In this document: one piece after another, positions 6,351-7,189 of the stretch
Numbering within the stretch: position 1 is the stretch's first letter
Layout: the number at the start of each line of letters is the position of its first letter
Assembly (NCBI GenBank): GCA_039679975.1
Contig: JBDKTZ010000070.1
Coordinates: forward strand, 1-7,189
Origin: JBCFBK01 sp039679975
Lineage (GTDB): Bacteria; Bacteroidota; Bacteroidia; Bacteroidales; Prolixibacteraceae
Length of the DNA: 7,189 nucleotides
Reading direction: 5' to 3'
Program-made: the position numbers and the translations under genes
Notes under the pieces: generated by a model
The model's database searches: none
What the model was told of the DNA's origin: nothing
Seen by the model: the letters and a program-made list of their open reading frames with translations, nothing else

Positions 6351-6407
6351 CCGATCATTTTGCTGTTTTTATTAGGAACGATTTCTTTCACAATTTCAGA
6401 ATAAGCA

Positions 6408-7189
6408 ATGGAATACAAAGCAAAATACATCACAGACGATATTAAGCTCTCCTGTTACGACGACAAATTTTTTAAGTCGGACGTCATGTTCGATCACCAT
6501 ATGCTGATCTGGTTCATGTCGGGCGAAACGAAAATCGTGCAGGCCGATGCAACGTATTCCTTTAAAAAGGGCGATATCTTCTTGATTCCAAGGAACCAGC
6601 TTGCCACAATAATTAATTATCCGAACGATGGTCAGCCACATAAAACGGTTGTCATGCATCTTTCAAAAGAAAGGCTGATCGAATATTACAGCCGGTTGAA
6701 CGTAAAGCCACGACCGCTGGCAGCACCCAAAATTCTTTGCTACCACGATCATCCCTTGCTCGAAAGCTGCCTTTCATCGCTGGTACCCTATTTCGAAATG
6801 AGCGATCTCCCTGACGATCTTGCCTCGCTTAAGATTACCGAAGCCATTACGATTCTCAGGACCATCGATAAAACCGTTGACCAGGTGCTGGCAAACTTTG
6901 AAGAACCCGGGAAAGTCGATCTGCCCGGGTTCATGGAGAAAAATTTCATGTTCAACCTGCCACTGGAGAAGTTCAGTTACCTGACGGGCCGCAGTCTGAC
7001 AACCTTCAAACGCGACTTTGGCAGGTCGTTTGGCATAACGCCGCAGCGATGGCTCACCCGGAAACGACTGGAGTTGGCGCATTATCAGTTCGTGGAAAAG
7101 AAAAGAAAACCAGTCGATGTGTGCTATGAAGTTGGCTTTGAAAACCTATCGCATTTTTCCTATGCTTTTAAGAGGCAATACGGCTATTC
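6408..7189 (+). CDS. AraC-family transcriptional regulator (3' end outside window)
   Basis: ATG 6408 opens a frame that stays open to the last base; 260 codons are visible and only the last ~10-15 residues should be missing. Residues ~25-85 form a cupin-like sensor segment (MLIWFMSGET, then GDIFLIPRN at 55-63 and VVMHLS), as in ExsA-like AraC regulators, followed by a helical linker (~115-175). The C-terminal double helix-turn-helix runs from ~183: helix pair 1 with TFKRDFGRSFGITPQRWL (199-216), the linker helix RKRLELAHYQF, and helix pair 2 with VDVCYEVGFENLSHFSYAFKR (236-256), matching the family hallmark GFxxxSxFxxxFK. The protein should bind DNA half-sites as a dimer and respond to a small ligand or partner. 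It lies 78 bp after the dehydrogenase gene on the same strand and probably regulates it through the repeats at 5240-5279 (inference). No clear promoter or Shine-Dalgarno sequence is seen directly before it. Confidence 0.95.
   Translation, partial: MEYKAKYITDDIKLSCYDDKFFKSDVMFDHHMLIWFMSGETKIVQADATYSFKKGDIFLIPRNQLATIINYPNDGQPHKTVVMHLSKERLIEYYSRLNVKPRPLAAPKILCYHDHPLLESCLSSLVPYFEMSDLPDDLASLKITEAITILRTIDKTVDQVLANFEEPGKVDLPGFMEKNFMFNLPLEKFSYLTGRSLTTFKRDFGRSFGITPQRWLTRKRLELAHYQFVEKKRKPVDVCYEVGFENLSHFSYAFKRQYGY

Overview
The window most likely comes from a Bacteroidota chromosome, probably a gut- or sediment-type Bacteroidales relative. This is inference from the mixed base composition (roughly half G+C by eye), the weak or absent Shine-Dalgarno sequences, a perfect Bacteroidota-type -7 element (TAnnTTTG), and a gene set typical of this phylum's polysaccharide utilisation loci (PULs). 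All five genes lie on the + strand, with no mobile element, tRNA, rRNA or CRISPR array.

Bases 1-5143 look like the end of a carbohydrate-degradation operon. It holds the C-terminal part of a right-handed beta-helix protein (1-590), a lipoprotein with a glycoside-hydrolase-like TIM barrel that recalls GH106 (652-2679), and an exported second TIM-barrel protein of glycosidase type (2783-5143). The second protein has an unusual N-terminal region built of two copies of a 50-residue helical repeat. The gaps between these genes are 61 and 103 bp, no convincing terminator separates them, and co-transcription is likely. The products probably act together on a complex glycan outside the cytoplasm. The substrate cannot be read from the sequence, and no SusC/SusD pair lies inside the window.

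Bases 5144-5333 are the only substantial intergenic region and the most information-rich non-coding stretch. Two 17-bp direct repeats (one mismatch, 23-bp period) end 19 bp before a perfect TAnnTTTG -7 element, and no TTTG -33 box sits at the right distance. An inverted copy of the repeat's end overlaps the -7 element. This is what an activator-dependent promoter would look like.

Bases 5334-7189 form a second unit: a classical short-chain dehydrogenase/reductase (5334-6329) followed by an AraC-family regulator (6408 to beyond the window end). The regulator is the obvious candidate to bind the direct repeats and control the dehydrogenase, because AraC-family proteins commonly use 17-bp half-sites in direct orientation spaced about two helical turns apart. 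Whether this unit is functionally linked to the glycan genes is unknown.
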